64,000 bases of DNA from the NCBI GenBank assembly GCA_017893485.1, contig CM030368.1:111235549-111299548 (forward strand). The letters run 5' to 3'. Below are positions 44,169-55,175 of this stretch, in pieces. Position 1 is the stretch's first letter. The number at the start of each line of letters is the position of its first letter. The notes beneath the pieces were generated by a model. The model was not told the origin of the DNA and did not search any database. It saw only the letters and a program-made list of their open reading frames with translations. The position numbers were made by a program, and so were the translations under genes. The stretch comes from Hemerocallis citrina (taxonomy: Eukaryota > Streptophyta > Magnoliopsida > Asparagales > Asphodelaceae).

Positions 44169-46804
44169 GCAAGTAACTTGTACTCAAATTCCTTTGTATG
44201 ATACAAATCAAAAATACTACTTATAGTGTAGTTGGGTTCTAGAGACAACTTGTGTGTATGTTATTTTTGATGGTTTTGTCTCTATAGTTCTATTTGACCA
44301 TAGTTGCCTCACGACACAATAATCGACATGAAAACAACTAGGTTTGACCATTCTTGATCTATTCGTATATGTGAGATAATTAGGTAAAATTATGTGTTTG
44401 ATGAGATCCATGTGATATGATGGTTGTGAATATATTACAAACTTTATTTCATGCTGTTTGGACACTTACTAGACTCTATACCATGTTTGATTGTGATTGG
44501 AACGAGTTTCGTGTGGTTTATGTTGGTTTTGTTTTCAAGAGAAAATCTGTATTTATCGATGATCAATTTTGATTTGTATTTTAGACCCTATTAAGGTCAG
44601 AGTTCTTAATTTTTGTATTAGACATGAATTGTAGAGAAACCTGTATTCTTGTTAAAATCTCTGACCTTGATCGATTTTGTTTTTGTATGAGTGAGTTATG
44701 GCTATTTTACTACAGAGGTGTAATCTATTTCTAGATTTCGTTCTTGATGATTTTGATGATTAAACTATTTTGATACTAGTCATAAATATATATTTTTGAT
44801 CTAAACCTTTGCACAGTATTTGTATACCTATCTAGTGATTTCCCAGAATTTTGGTGGATTTTTATTGATGAGTTTTATACGCCGTTTCATGCTTGTTTAT
44901 GAAAGCTATACTTACTGTATTTTGCTCGCTGTTCTGTAAAGAATCGTTTTTTTACCCTAGTTCCTTTTACTGTATGGAAAATATTTATGAAATAGGAAAG
45001 TTATCTTATTTTGTCTATTTTCATCTTCCTTTGACGGATTTGGATTTCATTTCACGGTTGACGAGATATCACAGTTTTCTTACGGCAGTGTTGGGAATTC
45101 CAGATTTGCCAAATTATCATTTCTTGATGTTTTCTGATTTTTGTTGACTGAACTAATTTTACTAGAATATTATGAAACTTTATATTATGATACTAGACAT
45201 ATAGGAGATTACTCCAGATTTTTCCTGGATTTATTTGAAGAGTTTTAATGCTGTTTTTCTATTAATGAATACGATTTACTGATTTCTGGCTGAACGCTTT
45301 TTCTGGATTAAAAACAGTTTTGAGTTATGATTTTGTGAAATACTATATGGCTTATATATAATCGCTGGATTCGTGTGGAAGTCTATTTTCCAGGTTCTTT
45401 GACGGATTCAGATTTGGATTTCTATAGTAACAGGAATCACTGTTTTAGTACTGTACTCTCATGCTGTCCTGAATATGAACATACACTGTTTTGCTCGTTT
45501 ATGTGACCGTATAACATCTATGCATGTTTATTCATTTCCCTGAACCTAATACTGACTATACCATGATAATTGGACACTATTTCATGCACTATCATGTCTG
45601 TTAATAACCATAATAAAAGTGATCAAGCTAGGATTTCTTAAGAAAAGATCTAGTAGTGGAAAATATGAAAACGTGTACTTGGAAGGAAACTAGTGTTCCA
45701 TATTGTTACTGTTAATGTTACTGTTACTTTTACTGCTAATTTTACTGTTATCTTTACTTCTACTGCTATTGTTACTGATACCTGAGTACAGTGCCCCATT
45801 ATGGTCCACTATGAAATCTAAAAGCAAAACTATTTGTTATAGCAACCATGTGTTATATTTTAGGGCGCATGAAGTGCTACCTAGCTAGTAATACCCACAA
45901 AACTGTAAGAACATAAGACTGATATTGTTAGACTGATACTGTTAGAATGATACTGTTAGACTGATACTGACTGATACTGTTATACTGTTACACTGATATA
46001 CTGAGCTTACTGTTACTGGACACTGTTAGTTGCCATATGACACTATACTTGACACATACATTGGTACTGTAAGTATACCATACTAGTTGACTTTGTTTTA
46101 CTGATTCATGCTAGTTATTACTGTTGATGCATTATTCCATGCTATTTGTTTACCTTTCCCATGTACTTGTATCATACATTATAAGTGGCCTGCAACTTGC
46201 ATTGACGGGTACTTGTTTTCTCTTTCCTTCTCCTGCAATTATTAATTACAGATTAGGATGGTCAACTGCCTGACGGCATTGGCGAAATGAGATATTAGTG
46301 CTGGATTTCTTGCTTATTAGTATTACTATTATTGTTGCTTTGAATAATGTATTTTGAGTACTTGGATGATTACTTTGTATTTGGGCGATGTGACCCAGGA
46401 TTTTGTCTTGTTGAGACTCTGATTTATTTGATCTTAATGTATTTTGTTTTAAGTAAATTCTGTTGGTTTATTAATTCAATTTTGCATGTGTGTGGTTGAC
46501 TCTTTTGCTTCCGACTCTGATTATTTTGTTAGATGTTGTACAGATTCTTGAATAGCTTATGGATGATGCAAATCATTCGCTGGGTTGAATCGCGTATTCA
46601 TATTCTGTATTCTTTTTGGGAAGTGGGGCGTGATAAGGCTTTTAATGGTATCAGAGGCCAGGTTTGGCTAATGTATTAATTGCCTAATATATTAGACAAG
46701 CTTGGCTCGAACTGAGATCGGCTCAATATTTCACCAACCATGCATACGTAAATGAATTATTATCAACTTTGATTCTGGATTCTAATTTTTTGATTTTTGA
46801 GCAG
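44169..46804 (+). other. Candidate leader intron of element B (GC-AG)
   Basis: The donor TTAAG|GCAAGTAAC at 44169 matches the GC-type consensus. The acceptor TTTTTGAGCAG ends at 46804, two bases before the gag ATG. The span is 2636 bp and removes AT-rich LTR sequence and the primer site. The equivalent interval in element C is 2593 bp. Inferred from sites only. Confidence 0.4.
45700..46030. repeat. TTACTG / ACTGATACTGTTAG arrays in the B LTR
   Basis: Degenerate hexamer-based runs at 45700-45785 and 45910-46030. Counterparts lie at 54120-54200 and 54340-54430, and reversed at 62100-62200 and 62335-62410. Confidence 0.8.
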
Positions 46805-46806
46805 CT
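46636..46806 (+). promoter_or_regulatory. Element B leader and primer binding site
   Basis: TGGTATCAGAGG at 46646-46657, ten bases after the LTR, is an initiator tRNA-Met site with a changed end. Confidence 0.88.
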
Positions 46807-47270
46807 ATGGCTCGTGGGAATTCTTCTCAGCCTGATCCGGTTGAGGCTGTCACTGCTGTACTTGAGCGGCTGATCAATCAGCAGCAAAACCACATCGATC
46901 TAGTGATGGATGCTCTTGAAGCTGCCTGTGTTCCGCCTCCCATTGTGCCTGTGTAGGAAAATATTCTGCCTCTTATGGATTTTATGAGGCTGCATTCCGA
47001 CCACTTTTCCGGTACTGAGATGCCTTTGGAGGCTGAACAGTGGTTGATCCGGACCGAGTGCATGCTCTTGGCAGCACGTATTACCGAGGCTGATAGGGTG
47101 GGCACGGTTTCCATCCAGCTGGTGGATTTGGCTCACATTTGGTGGATGACCGAGTTCGAGCGACTTGAGAGGCCTATTGCTTTGACTACTTTCACTCGGG
47201 GATTCTTGGAGAAGTTCTTCCCAGTAGTACTCGAGTTGAGATGGAACAACAATTCCTGGCCCTAAAACAG
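46807..47270 (+). pseudogene. Element B gag, first exon
   Basis: ATG at 46807 (MARGNSSQPDPVEAV). Conserved Gag motifs are FSGTEMPLEAEQWLIRTE, LVDLAHIWW and FTRGFLEKFFP. TAG at 46954-46956 replaces CAG, which is retained in the two sister copies. One C is missing in the run at about 47220 (TTCCCAG against TTCCCCAG at 55600), shifting frame just before the exon end. Restoring that base gives 155 codons ending LALKQ in phase 0 at the GT donor. It is otherwise the standard N-terminal half of a gypsy Gag. Confidence 0.9.
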
Positions 47271-47347
47271 GTTAAGTCATTATTCTATTTTGAAATTTTG
47301 TTACATAATTATTCAAACAATGTTGTAACATGGACTTCTTGAAATAG
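47271..47347 (+). other. Candidate intron within gag (element B copy)
   Basis: 77 bp, GTTAAG...GAAATAG, with TTGTAAC as a possible branch site about 20 nt before the acceptor. Unspliced reading adds 23 residues and stops at TGA, before the zinc knuckles. Confidence 0.75.
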
Positions 47348-47977
47348 GGTTCCAGATCAGTGGATGAGTATGTAGCTGAGTTTACTAGACTTAGCCGCTT
47401 CGTTGTCGTTCTTGTGGCAACCAAAGAGGATAGGGCTCGTAGATTCAAAAATCAGCTTGAGCAGGATATCAAGAGGCATCTTGTCTCTCTCCGTTTGCGT
47501 ACTTATGCTGAAGCTCTTGAGGCAGCTCGAGCTGAGGAGCAGGCTCGTGTTGGTTTGGTTCCTTCTCTGCGGATTGTTCTGCTTTCTGATGTTAGGCCTT
47601 CTGGTGGTCTCGTTCGGAGGCCTGTCCCAACCCATCCGGTCAGGGCAGCTTCGTATCCTTCTGCTGGTTTCCAGAAGGGTGGTTTTTGCGACCTCTGTCA
47701 GATGTTTTGGCATAAGCATAAGAATTGTTGGTGTGTCAACCGCTGGTGCTTTAGGTGTGGCCCACTGATCATTCAGTATGCGATTGTCCGCAGCAGCAGC
47801 AGGTGGCTCTTCCAGCCGGGGGTCCTATTTAGCAAGCAGGCCCAGCTCGTAGTCCAGTTAGGTTTCTGCTTCCTCCTCAGCGTTATATTTTCAGTCAGAG
47901 GACCGCTGTTCCGAGGAGAGGTCAGGCTTTCAACTTGACTGCTGCAGATGCTGAAACAGCTGAAGGAGTTGTGGTAG
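47348..47977 (+). pseudogene. Element B gag, second exon with two zinc knuckles
   Basis: Begins GSRSVDEYVAEFTRLSRF and is open over most of its length. Knuckle 1 CDLCQMFWHKHKNC is a clean CX2CX4HX4C. Knuckle 2 (CFRCG...) is damaged by small indels (compare CFWCGAADHSVRDC in the tandem partner). A GPV/R-rich linker leads to a tail ending AETAEGVVVG at a strong donor. The double-knuckle layout fits Tekay/Del-like chromoviruses and differs from the single knuckle of element C. Confidence 0.88.
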
Positions 47978-48160
47978 GTATCTTTTTTCTTTTTGTTTTG
48001 TTGTTGTTGTTTTGCTTTCTCTTTGTTTCTTTCTTTTGGTCTTGTTTTGCTTTCTTTCGGTCTTGTTTTGCTTTCTTTCCGTTATCTTTTTGCATTGTTG
48101 TTTCCCTTACCCTTGATTGTCTGCTTTTTTTTTCTTTCTCCATGTCTTTTGCTTCCGTAG
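47978..48160 (+). other. Candidate gag-protease intron of element B
   Basis: 183 bp; donor TAG|GTATCT, very long T-rich tract, acceptor GCTTCCGTAG. Splicing is in phase 1 and joins VVVG to VVLVCSFPARVLFD. The length is a multiple of three without stops, so retention inserts 61 mostly Phe/Leu/Val residues. Confidence 0.75.
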
Positions 48161-48637
48161 GTGTTGTCCTTGTTTGCTCTTTTCCCGCTCGTGTTCTCTT
48201 TGATATGGGGCAACCCATTCTTTTGTCTCCTCACGATTTTTTGCTCGCCATCAGTTGGATTGCAGCAACATGTCTGAGGCTTGGAACATTTTGATAGGTG
48301 GTGGTGTTGTCATTGTTCCCGTGAGTGCAGGCAATGTTCCGCTGTTATTGGGAATGCAGATTTCAAAGCCAACCTGATTATCATTGGGAATTCAGGATTC
48401 GACGTTATTCTAGGTATGGATTGGTTGGGTGAAGCCCATACCATTATTGATTGTCGTGCCAAGAAAGTTGTTTTAGGAATTCTAGATCAAGCAGAATTTG
48501 AGTTCCATGTCGGGGAGTCTTTCCTTGGCCGAACAAAGACTGCAGTTGTACAGGTGGATTGTGCGATGGAATTGCACTCAGGCTGTGAGGCTGCACCTTT
48601 AGTAGTTCGGGATTTCTTGGAAGTTTTTCCAGATTAG
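48161..48637 (+). pseudogene. Element B protease
   Basis: VVLVCSFPARVLFD is followed by Met-Gly (codons from 48202), so the D-T/S-G triad reads D-M-G. A frameshift near 48290 follows. The second half has NSGFDVILGMDWLGEAHTIIDCRAKKV, the conserved flap-to-C-terminal region, then APLVVRDFLEVFPD and a TAG at 48635-48637 at the reverse transcriptase start. Catalytically dead as it stands. Confidence 0.88.
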
Positions 48638-49920
48638 TTGCTTGGCTTAACCCCTGATAGGGAAGTGGAGTTCGATATTGATGTTCATCCTGGAACGACA
48701 CCGATATCGAAGAGTCCCTACAGGATGGCACCAGTTGAGCTAGCGAAGGTGCAGATTCAGGAGCTTCTTGATTTGGATTTCATCAGACCAAGTGTTTCAC
48801 CTTGGGGTGCTTCGGTTCTTTTTGTCAACAAGAAGGATGGTAGTCGTCGACTGTGTGTGGATTATCGGGAACTAAATAGTGTTATTATGAAGAATCGGTA
48901 TCCTTTACCTAGGAACGATGATTTGTTCGACCAGTTGAGTGGGGCTGCTGTTTTCTCAAAGTTGGATCTTCGTTATGGGTTTCACCAAGTCAAGGAGAAG
49001 GCTGCTGATATGCAGAAGACTGTATTCAGGACTAGATATGGGCACTAGAGTACCTTGTGATGCCATTCGGGGTCACTATTGTGCCAGCTGTATTCATGAG
49101 TCTTATGAACCTGGTCTTCTTTCAGTTCTTGGATAGATTTATGGTGGTTTTCATTGATGATATTGTGGTATATTCTCGGAATCGGGAAGATCACGCCGAG
49201 CATCTTAGAGTGGTTTTACAGACATTTAGAGAGAATCAGCTCTATGGAAAACTCTGCAAGTGCGAGTTTTGGCTCGACAAGATTTCTTTCTTGCGGCTCA
49301 TTATTTTTGGTGATGGTCTTTCTGTGGATCCAGCCAAGGTTGAGGCTGTGAAGGATTGGCCTATTCCTAAGTCAGTTTTCGAAGTTCGGAGTTTTCTTGG
49401 TCTTGCGGGCTATTATCGAAAATTCGTTCAAAAGTTTTTGAAGATTGTAGGGCCGTTAACCAAATTGACAGGAAAGGATCAAAGTTTTGTTGGTCTGGAG
49501 AGTGCAATGAGGCTTTTGTTGAGTTGAAGAATAGATTGACGTTAGTGCCTGTGTTGACTATTCCAGATGGTTCAGGCGGATTTGTAATTCACTGTGATAC
49601 CTCTGGTATGAGTCTTGGAGCAGTTCTTATGCAGAAGGACCGTGTCGTTACGTATGCATCGAGGCAGTTGAGGCCGCATGAAAAGAACAATCCTACTCAT
49701 GACTTGGAGTTAGCGGCGGTGATCTATACTTTGAAGCTGTAGAGACATTATTTACTTGGAGACCGCATGGAGATCTTTATAGACCACAAAAGTCCCAAGT
49801 ACGTTTTCACCCAGAAGAAATTGAACATGAGACAAAGGTGATGGTTGGAGCTTATGGCCGATTATGACATCAGTTTGCAATACCATCCTAGTAAAGTAAA
49901 CTTGGTGCCAGACGCTTTGA
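48638..49920 (+). pseudogene. Element B reverse transcriptase and RNase H
   Basis: Motifs: [60 protein letters not shown], frameshift near 49047, [13 protein letters not shown] and FIDD (49150-49161). Then [16 protein letters not shown], a frameshift near 49490, VIHCDTS (RNase H Asp), [13 protein letters not shown] 49740-49742 (Trp to stop), FIDHKSPKY, and [13 protein letters not shown]. The thumb/connection part is the direct counterpart of 19109-19866 in element A. Confidence 0.92.
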
Positions 49921-51475
49921 GAAGGAGACTGACAGTTATGTTTCTTACTCAGCAGAATGATCTTATTGAGCAGATGATGAGGTTGGATTTGGAGGTTTTG
50001 TTGCCGAGTTCTGGTCGGAGTTGTGTTGCGCTCAACCTTCAGTCTTCTCTTGTTGATCAGATCAAGGAAGCTCAGGCTGGTGATGCGCAGTTGCAGGGTT
50101 TTCGAGCTAAGGTTGAGTCTGGGACCAGAACGGACATGGTTATTCATGCCGATGGTTCGCTTCGTTTTAGTTCCCAATTGTGTGTCCCTAGAGGTGAAGT
50201 TCGTCAGAGGTTGCTTGAGGAAGCTCATCAGTCCTCGTATTTTATCCATCCTGGCGGTACTAAGATGTATCGAGATTTGAAGCTTCATTTCTGGTGGCAT
50301 GGTATGAAAAGGGTTGTAGCTCGGTTTTTTGCTCAGTGTTTGATCTGTCAGCAGGTTAAGGCAGAGCATCAGAGAACCGTTGGACTTCTTCAACCGCTTC
50401 CTATTCCGGAGTGGAAGTGGGAACATATCACCTTGGATTTTGTGACCACTTTGCCGAGGAGTCCTAAGGGTCACAATGCTGTTTGGGTGATTGTCGAATG
50501 TTTGACGAAGAGTGCTCACTTCATTCCTTTTCGTGTCAGTCAGTCTACTGAGAGCCTAGTAGAGAAGTACATGCAAGAGATTGTCAGGCTTCATGGGGTT
50601 CTAGTCAGTATTGTATCCGATAGGGATACGAGATTCAGATATCAGTTTTGGGAGAATCTTCAGGCTAGTTTGGGGAGTAAGTTGAAGTACAGTACAACTT
50701 TTCATCCCCAGACTGATGGACAGTCAGAGCGGACTATTCAGATTCTTGAGGACATGTTGCGATCCTGTATGTTGCAGTTCGGTGGATCTTGAGAGGACCA
50801 TTTGCATCTCGTAAAGTTCTCGTACAATAACAGCTTTCAGGCCAGTCTTAAAGTTGCACCGTTCGAGGCACTTTATGGGTGTAAATGCAGATCACCTGTG
50901 TGCTGGGATGATATTGGTGAGAGGTAGTTGTTGGGTCCAGAGTTGATCACCAGGACAGTTGATGCTGTGACTCAGATCAGAAAGCATCTTCAGGCAGCTC
51001 AGGATAGGCAGAGATGGTGGGCTGATGTCCATCGGAGGGTTTTGGAGTTTGTTGTTGGTGACCATGTTTTCCTTAAGCTATCGCCGTAGGGCGGTGTCAT
51101 TCGGTTCGATGATGGGAGCAAGCTTAGCCATAGGTTTATTGGACCATTTAAGATTTTGGAGCGAGTAGGCAAGGTGGCCTATCATCTTGCTTTGCCGCCA
51201 GCGTTATCAGGAGTGCACGATGTTTTTCATGTCTCTACAACTCTGGAGATATATTCACGATGAGAGTTACGTGATCGACTACTCTGAGTTGACCATGCGG
51301 CCGGATTTGACTTGTGAGATTCCGACAGTTGCTATTGTGATCGGCAAGAGAAAGTGCTTAAGAACAAAGTCATCAAATTGGTTTGTGTTGCGTGGAATCC
51401 TCGCTCGCCTAGTGAGTCGACTTGGGAGCTGGAGGAGGAGATTCAGCAGAAGTTTCCTCATTTGTTTGAGTAGTG
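49921..51475 (+). pseudogene. Element B integrase and chromodomain remnant
   Basis: The H2C2 finger is intact (HQSSYFIHPGG...CLICQQVK). The first core Asp is changed: VIVEC replaces VIVDR. The SDRDTRFRYQFW Asp and FHPQTDGQSER Glu remain. TGA at 50790-50792 replaces TGG, with stops at 50926 and 51086. GDHVFLKLS and [13 protein letters not shown] follow. A poor but recognisable chromodomain tail (KVIKLVCVAWNPRSPSESTWELEEEI) ends at LFE, followed by the polypurine region. Confidence 0.9.
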
Positions 51476-51544
51476 GTTGCTTTGTTTTGTTTTGCTTTGT
51501 TTTCTTTTCTTTTGGGGTTACCCTATGTATCTTCTTTTTGAACT

Positions 51545-51579
51545 CGAGGACGAAATTCTTTTTGTTAGGTGGGTAGGAT
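51545..51579 (+). promoter_or_regulatory. Element B polypurine-type region before the LTR
   Basis: CGAGGACGAAATTC, then TTAGGTGGGTAGGAT up to the LTR start at 51580, the usual gypsy layout. Confidence 0.65.
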
Positions 51580-54500
51580 TGTAACTCCTATTTTTCGTTT
51601 TTCGTATTTTTGGTGTATTTTCCCTTCTTGAGTATTTGTACTCTTTTTTTTTCTTTCTTGGACCGTATATTGGAGTTGTTTTCAATATATTTTCATTTTA
51701 TTTCATTTTGAGCTCTTGTGTCTGATTGTTTGTCTTTTTGCTTCGTTCCTTATTGATAGTTGTATTTTCTCTTTATTGGATCTTGCTCTATTCTCTTTTG
51801 CTCGTGTTTTGGGTGCTTGTGGTTTCTTTTGCCTAAGCCTATTGATAATCCTATTTGCATTTAAACCTAGATCCTCATAACTATCCTAAATCCAATTGAT
51901 AAACCAAGTCCTATTCAAATTCTAATTTTAAACCAACTCATACTACTACTCCTATTGGACCCATAAACCCAATAACCCAATACCCAACATCTCCTGAAAC
52001 CCTAAAATCAAACCCCTATGAAAACCCACCTATCTCTCTCTCTCCCCTACCGAACCCTAGCCCCTCTCATACTGTGCAACCCCCACCTTCAACCTCCGAA
52101 ACCCTACTGCCGACTAACCCCATTGCTCCACCTCCCGACCACCAAAAACCCATCCACTGCCTTTCATCTCCATCTCCGACCGAACCCCATTATCGCCGAC
52201 GAAACTTGAACCCATTGTCGACCCTGCACCCGACCACCTCTTCGCCCGATCACCCCCTAACCCGAGCTCCCATCATCTCCGTCATCCCTCCCGTTCCCTC
52301 TCTGTTCTGTTCGGCGCGCCCAGCGATGCCAGTCGAAGCCGACGTCGCCAGTGCCGAGCGTCCCTCCCTCTGGTCTTCTTTGCCGACTGCAGTTGCGACA
52401 GCGGCAGTCACCACCGCCGTCTGTTCTGCCGTGGTGTCTCTCTTTCTTGGTTGGGTTGCACGTACCCGTAGTTTGCACGTGTATTTGCTTTGGTTCGTGA
52501 TTTTCGTTCGTGGGTTTTGCTTGTTGTGTTCGTTGCATGGGAGTCCGTTCCCGTTATTCTTGGTGTTCTTCGTTTTCGTCTTCGGTTAAGGCAAGTAACT
52601 TGTACTCAAATTCCTTTGTATGATACAAGTCAAAAATACTACTTATAGTGCAGTTGGGTTCTAGAGACAACTCGTGTGTATGTTATTTTTTATGGGTTTG
52701 TCTCTATAGTTCTATTTGACCATAGTTGCCTCACGACACAACAATCGACATGAAAACAACTAGGTTTGACCGTTCTTGATCTATTCGTATATGTGAGATA
52801 ATTAGGCGAAATTATGTGTTTGATGAGATACAAGTGATATGATAGTTGTGAATTTATTACATACTCTATTTCATGATGTTTGGACACTTAGTAGACTCTA
52901 TACCATGTTTGATTGTGATTGGAACGAGTTTCGTGTGGTTTATGTTGGTTTTGTTTTCAAGAGAAAATCTGTATTTGTCGATGATCAGTTTTGATTTGTA
53001 TTTTAGACCCTATTAAGGTCAGAGTTCTTAATTTTTGTATTAGACAAGAATTGTAGAGAAACCTGTCTTCCTGTTAAAATCTCTGACCTTGATCGATTTC
53101 GTTTTCGTATGAGTGAGTTATGGCTATTTTACTACAGAGGTGTATTCTATTTCTAGATTTTGTTCTTGATGATTTTGATGATTAAACTATTTTGATACTA
53201 GTCATAAATATATTATTTTGATATGAAACTTTGCACAGTATTTGTATACCTATCTAGTGATTACCCATAATTTTGGTGGATTTTTATTGATGAGTTTTAT
53301 ATGCCGTTTCATGCTTGTTTATAAAAGCTATACTTACTGTATTTTGCTCGCTGTTCTGTAAAGAATCGTATTTTTACCCTAGTTCCTTTTACTGTATAGA
53401 AAATATTTATGAAATAGGAAAGTTATCTTATTTTGTCTATTTTCTTCTCCCTTTGACGGATTTGAATTTCATTTCACGGTTTACGAGATATCACAGTTTT
53501 CGTACAGCAGTGTTGGGAATTCCAGATTTGCCAAACTATCATTTCTTGATGTTTTCTAATTTTTGTTGACTGAACTAATTGTATTGGAATATTATGAAAC
53601 TTTATATTATGATACTATACATATAGGGGATTACCCCAGATTTTTCCTGGATTTATTTGAGGAGTTTTAATGCTGTTTTCCTGTTAATGAATACGATTTA
53701 CTGATTTCTGGCTGAATATGTTTTCTGGATTAAAAACAGTTTTGAGTTATGATTTTGAAAAATACTATATGGCTTATATATAATCGCTGGATTCGTGTGG
53801 AAGTCTATTTTCCAGTTTCTTTGACAGATTCAGATTTGGATTTCTATAGTAACGGGAATCACTGTTTTAGTACTGTACTGTCATGCTGTTCTGAATATGA
53901 ACATACACTGTTTTGCTCGTTTATGTGACCGTATATCTTCTATGCATGTTTATTCGTTTCCCTGAACCTAATACTGATTATACCATGATAATTGGACACT
54001 ATTTCATGCACTATCATGTCTGCTGATAACCATAATAAAAGTGATCAAGCTGGAATTTCTTAAAGGAAGATCTAGTAGTGAAAAATATGGAAACGTGTAC
54101 TTGGAAGGGAACTAGTGTTCCATACTGTTACTGTTAATGTTACTGTTACTTTTACTGCTAATTTTACTGTTATCTTTACTTCTACTGCTATTGTTACGGA
54201 TACCTGAGTACAGTGCCCCATTATGGTCCACTATGAAATCTAAAAGCAAAACTGTTTGTTGCAGCAACCATGTGTTATATTTTAGGGCGCATGAAGTTCT
54301 TCCTAGCTAGTATACACACAACAATGTAAGAACGTAAGACTGATACTGTTAGACTGATGTTGTTGGACCGATACTGTTATACTGTTACACTGATATACTG
54401 AGCTTACTGTTACTAGACACTGTTAGTTTCCATATGACACTATACTTAACACATTCATTTGTACTGTTAGTATACCATGCTAGTTATTATTTTTGATGCA

Positions 54501-55004
54501 TTATTCTATGCTATTTGTTTACCTTTCCCATGTACTTGTATCCTACATTATAAGTGGCTCGTAACTTGCATTGCCGGGTACTTGTTTTCCATTTCCTTCT
54601 ACTGCAATTATTAATTGCAGATTAGGATGGTTAGCTGCCCGACGACATTGTCGAAATGAGATATTAGTGCTGGATTTCTTGCTTATTAGTATTACTATTA
54701 TTGTTGCTTTGAATAATGCATTTTGAGTATTTGGATGATTAGTTTGTATTTGGGCGATGTGACCCAGAATTTTGTCTTGTCGAGACTCTGTTTTATTTGA
54801 GCTTAATGTATTTTGTTTCAAGTAAATTTTGTTGGTTTATTAATTCAATTTTACATGTATGTGGTTGTCTTTTTTGCTTCCGACTCTGATTATTTTGTGA
54901 GATGTTGTAAAAATTCCTGAACAACTTATGGATGATGCAAATCATTCACTAGGTTGAGTCGCGTATCCGTATTCCGTATTCTTTTTGAGAAGCGAGGCGT
55001 GACA
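51580..55004 (+). mobile_element. B-type LTR, second (shared) copy
   Basis: TGTAACTCC...GAGGCGTGACA (3425 bp). Same landmarks as 43159: mutated TATA (52017), GC-rich leader (52060-52470), GC-type donor at 52591, and TTACTG arrays. It serves as 3' LTR of one unit and 5' LTR of the next. Confidence 0.93.
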
Positions 55005-55175
55005 AGGCTTTTAGTGGTATCAGAGCCCAGGTTTGGCTAATGTATTAGTTGCCTAATATATTGGACAAGCTTGGCTCGAACTGGGATCGGCTCAATATTT
55101 CACCAACCATGCATACGTAAATGAATTATTATCAACTTTGATTCTGGATGCTAATTGTTTGATTTTTGTGTTACT
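55005..55175 (+). promoter_or_regulatory. Leader and primer site of the second tandem unit
   Basis: TGGTATCAGAGCCC at 55015-55028, a perfect initiator tRNA-Met site, proving that another internal region starts here. Confidence 0.9.

Larger units (their letters stand above)
43159..46635 (+). mobile_element. B-type LTR, first copy
   Basis: It starts TGTAAATCC and ends GGGGCGTGATA (3477 bp), the terminal CA having become TA. It carries TATAAAAA (43595), a CT-repeat (43610-43625), a GC-rich leader (43640-44040), the GC-type donor at 44169, and TTACTG arrays (45700-46030). Matches 51580-55004 throughout. Confidence 0.93.

Noticed and set aside
49752..50519. 255-codon minus-strand ORF
   Set aside because: Exact antisense of element B RNase H and integrase; a shadow frame without known motifs.
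52074..52589. 171-codon Pro-rich ORF in the B LTR
   Set aside because: Not open in the sister LTR at 43681-44160 and shows no domain; kept only as a compositional finding.
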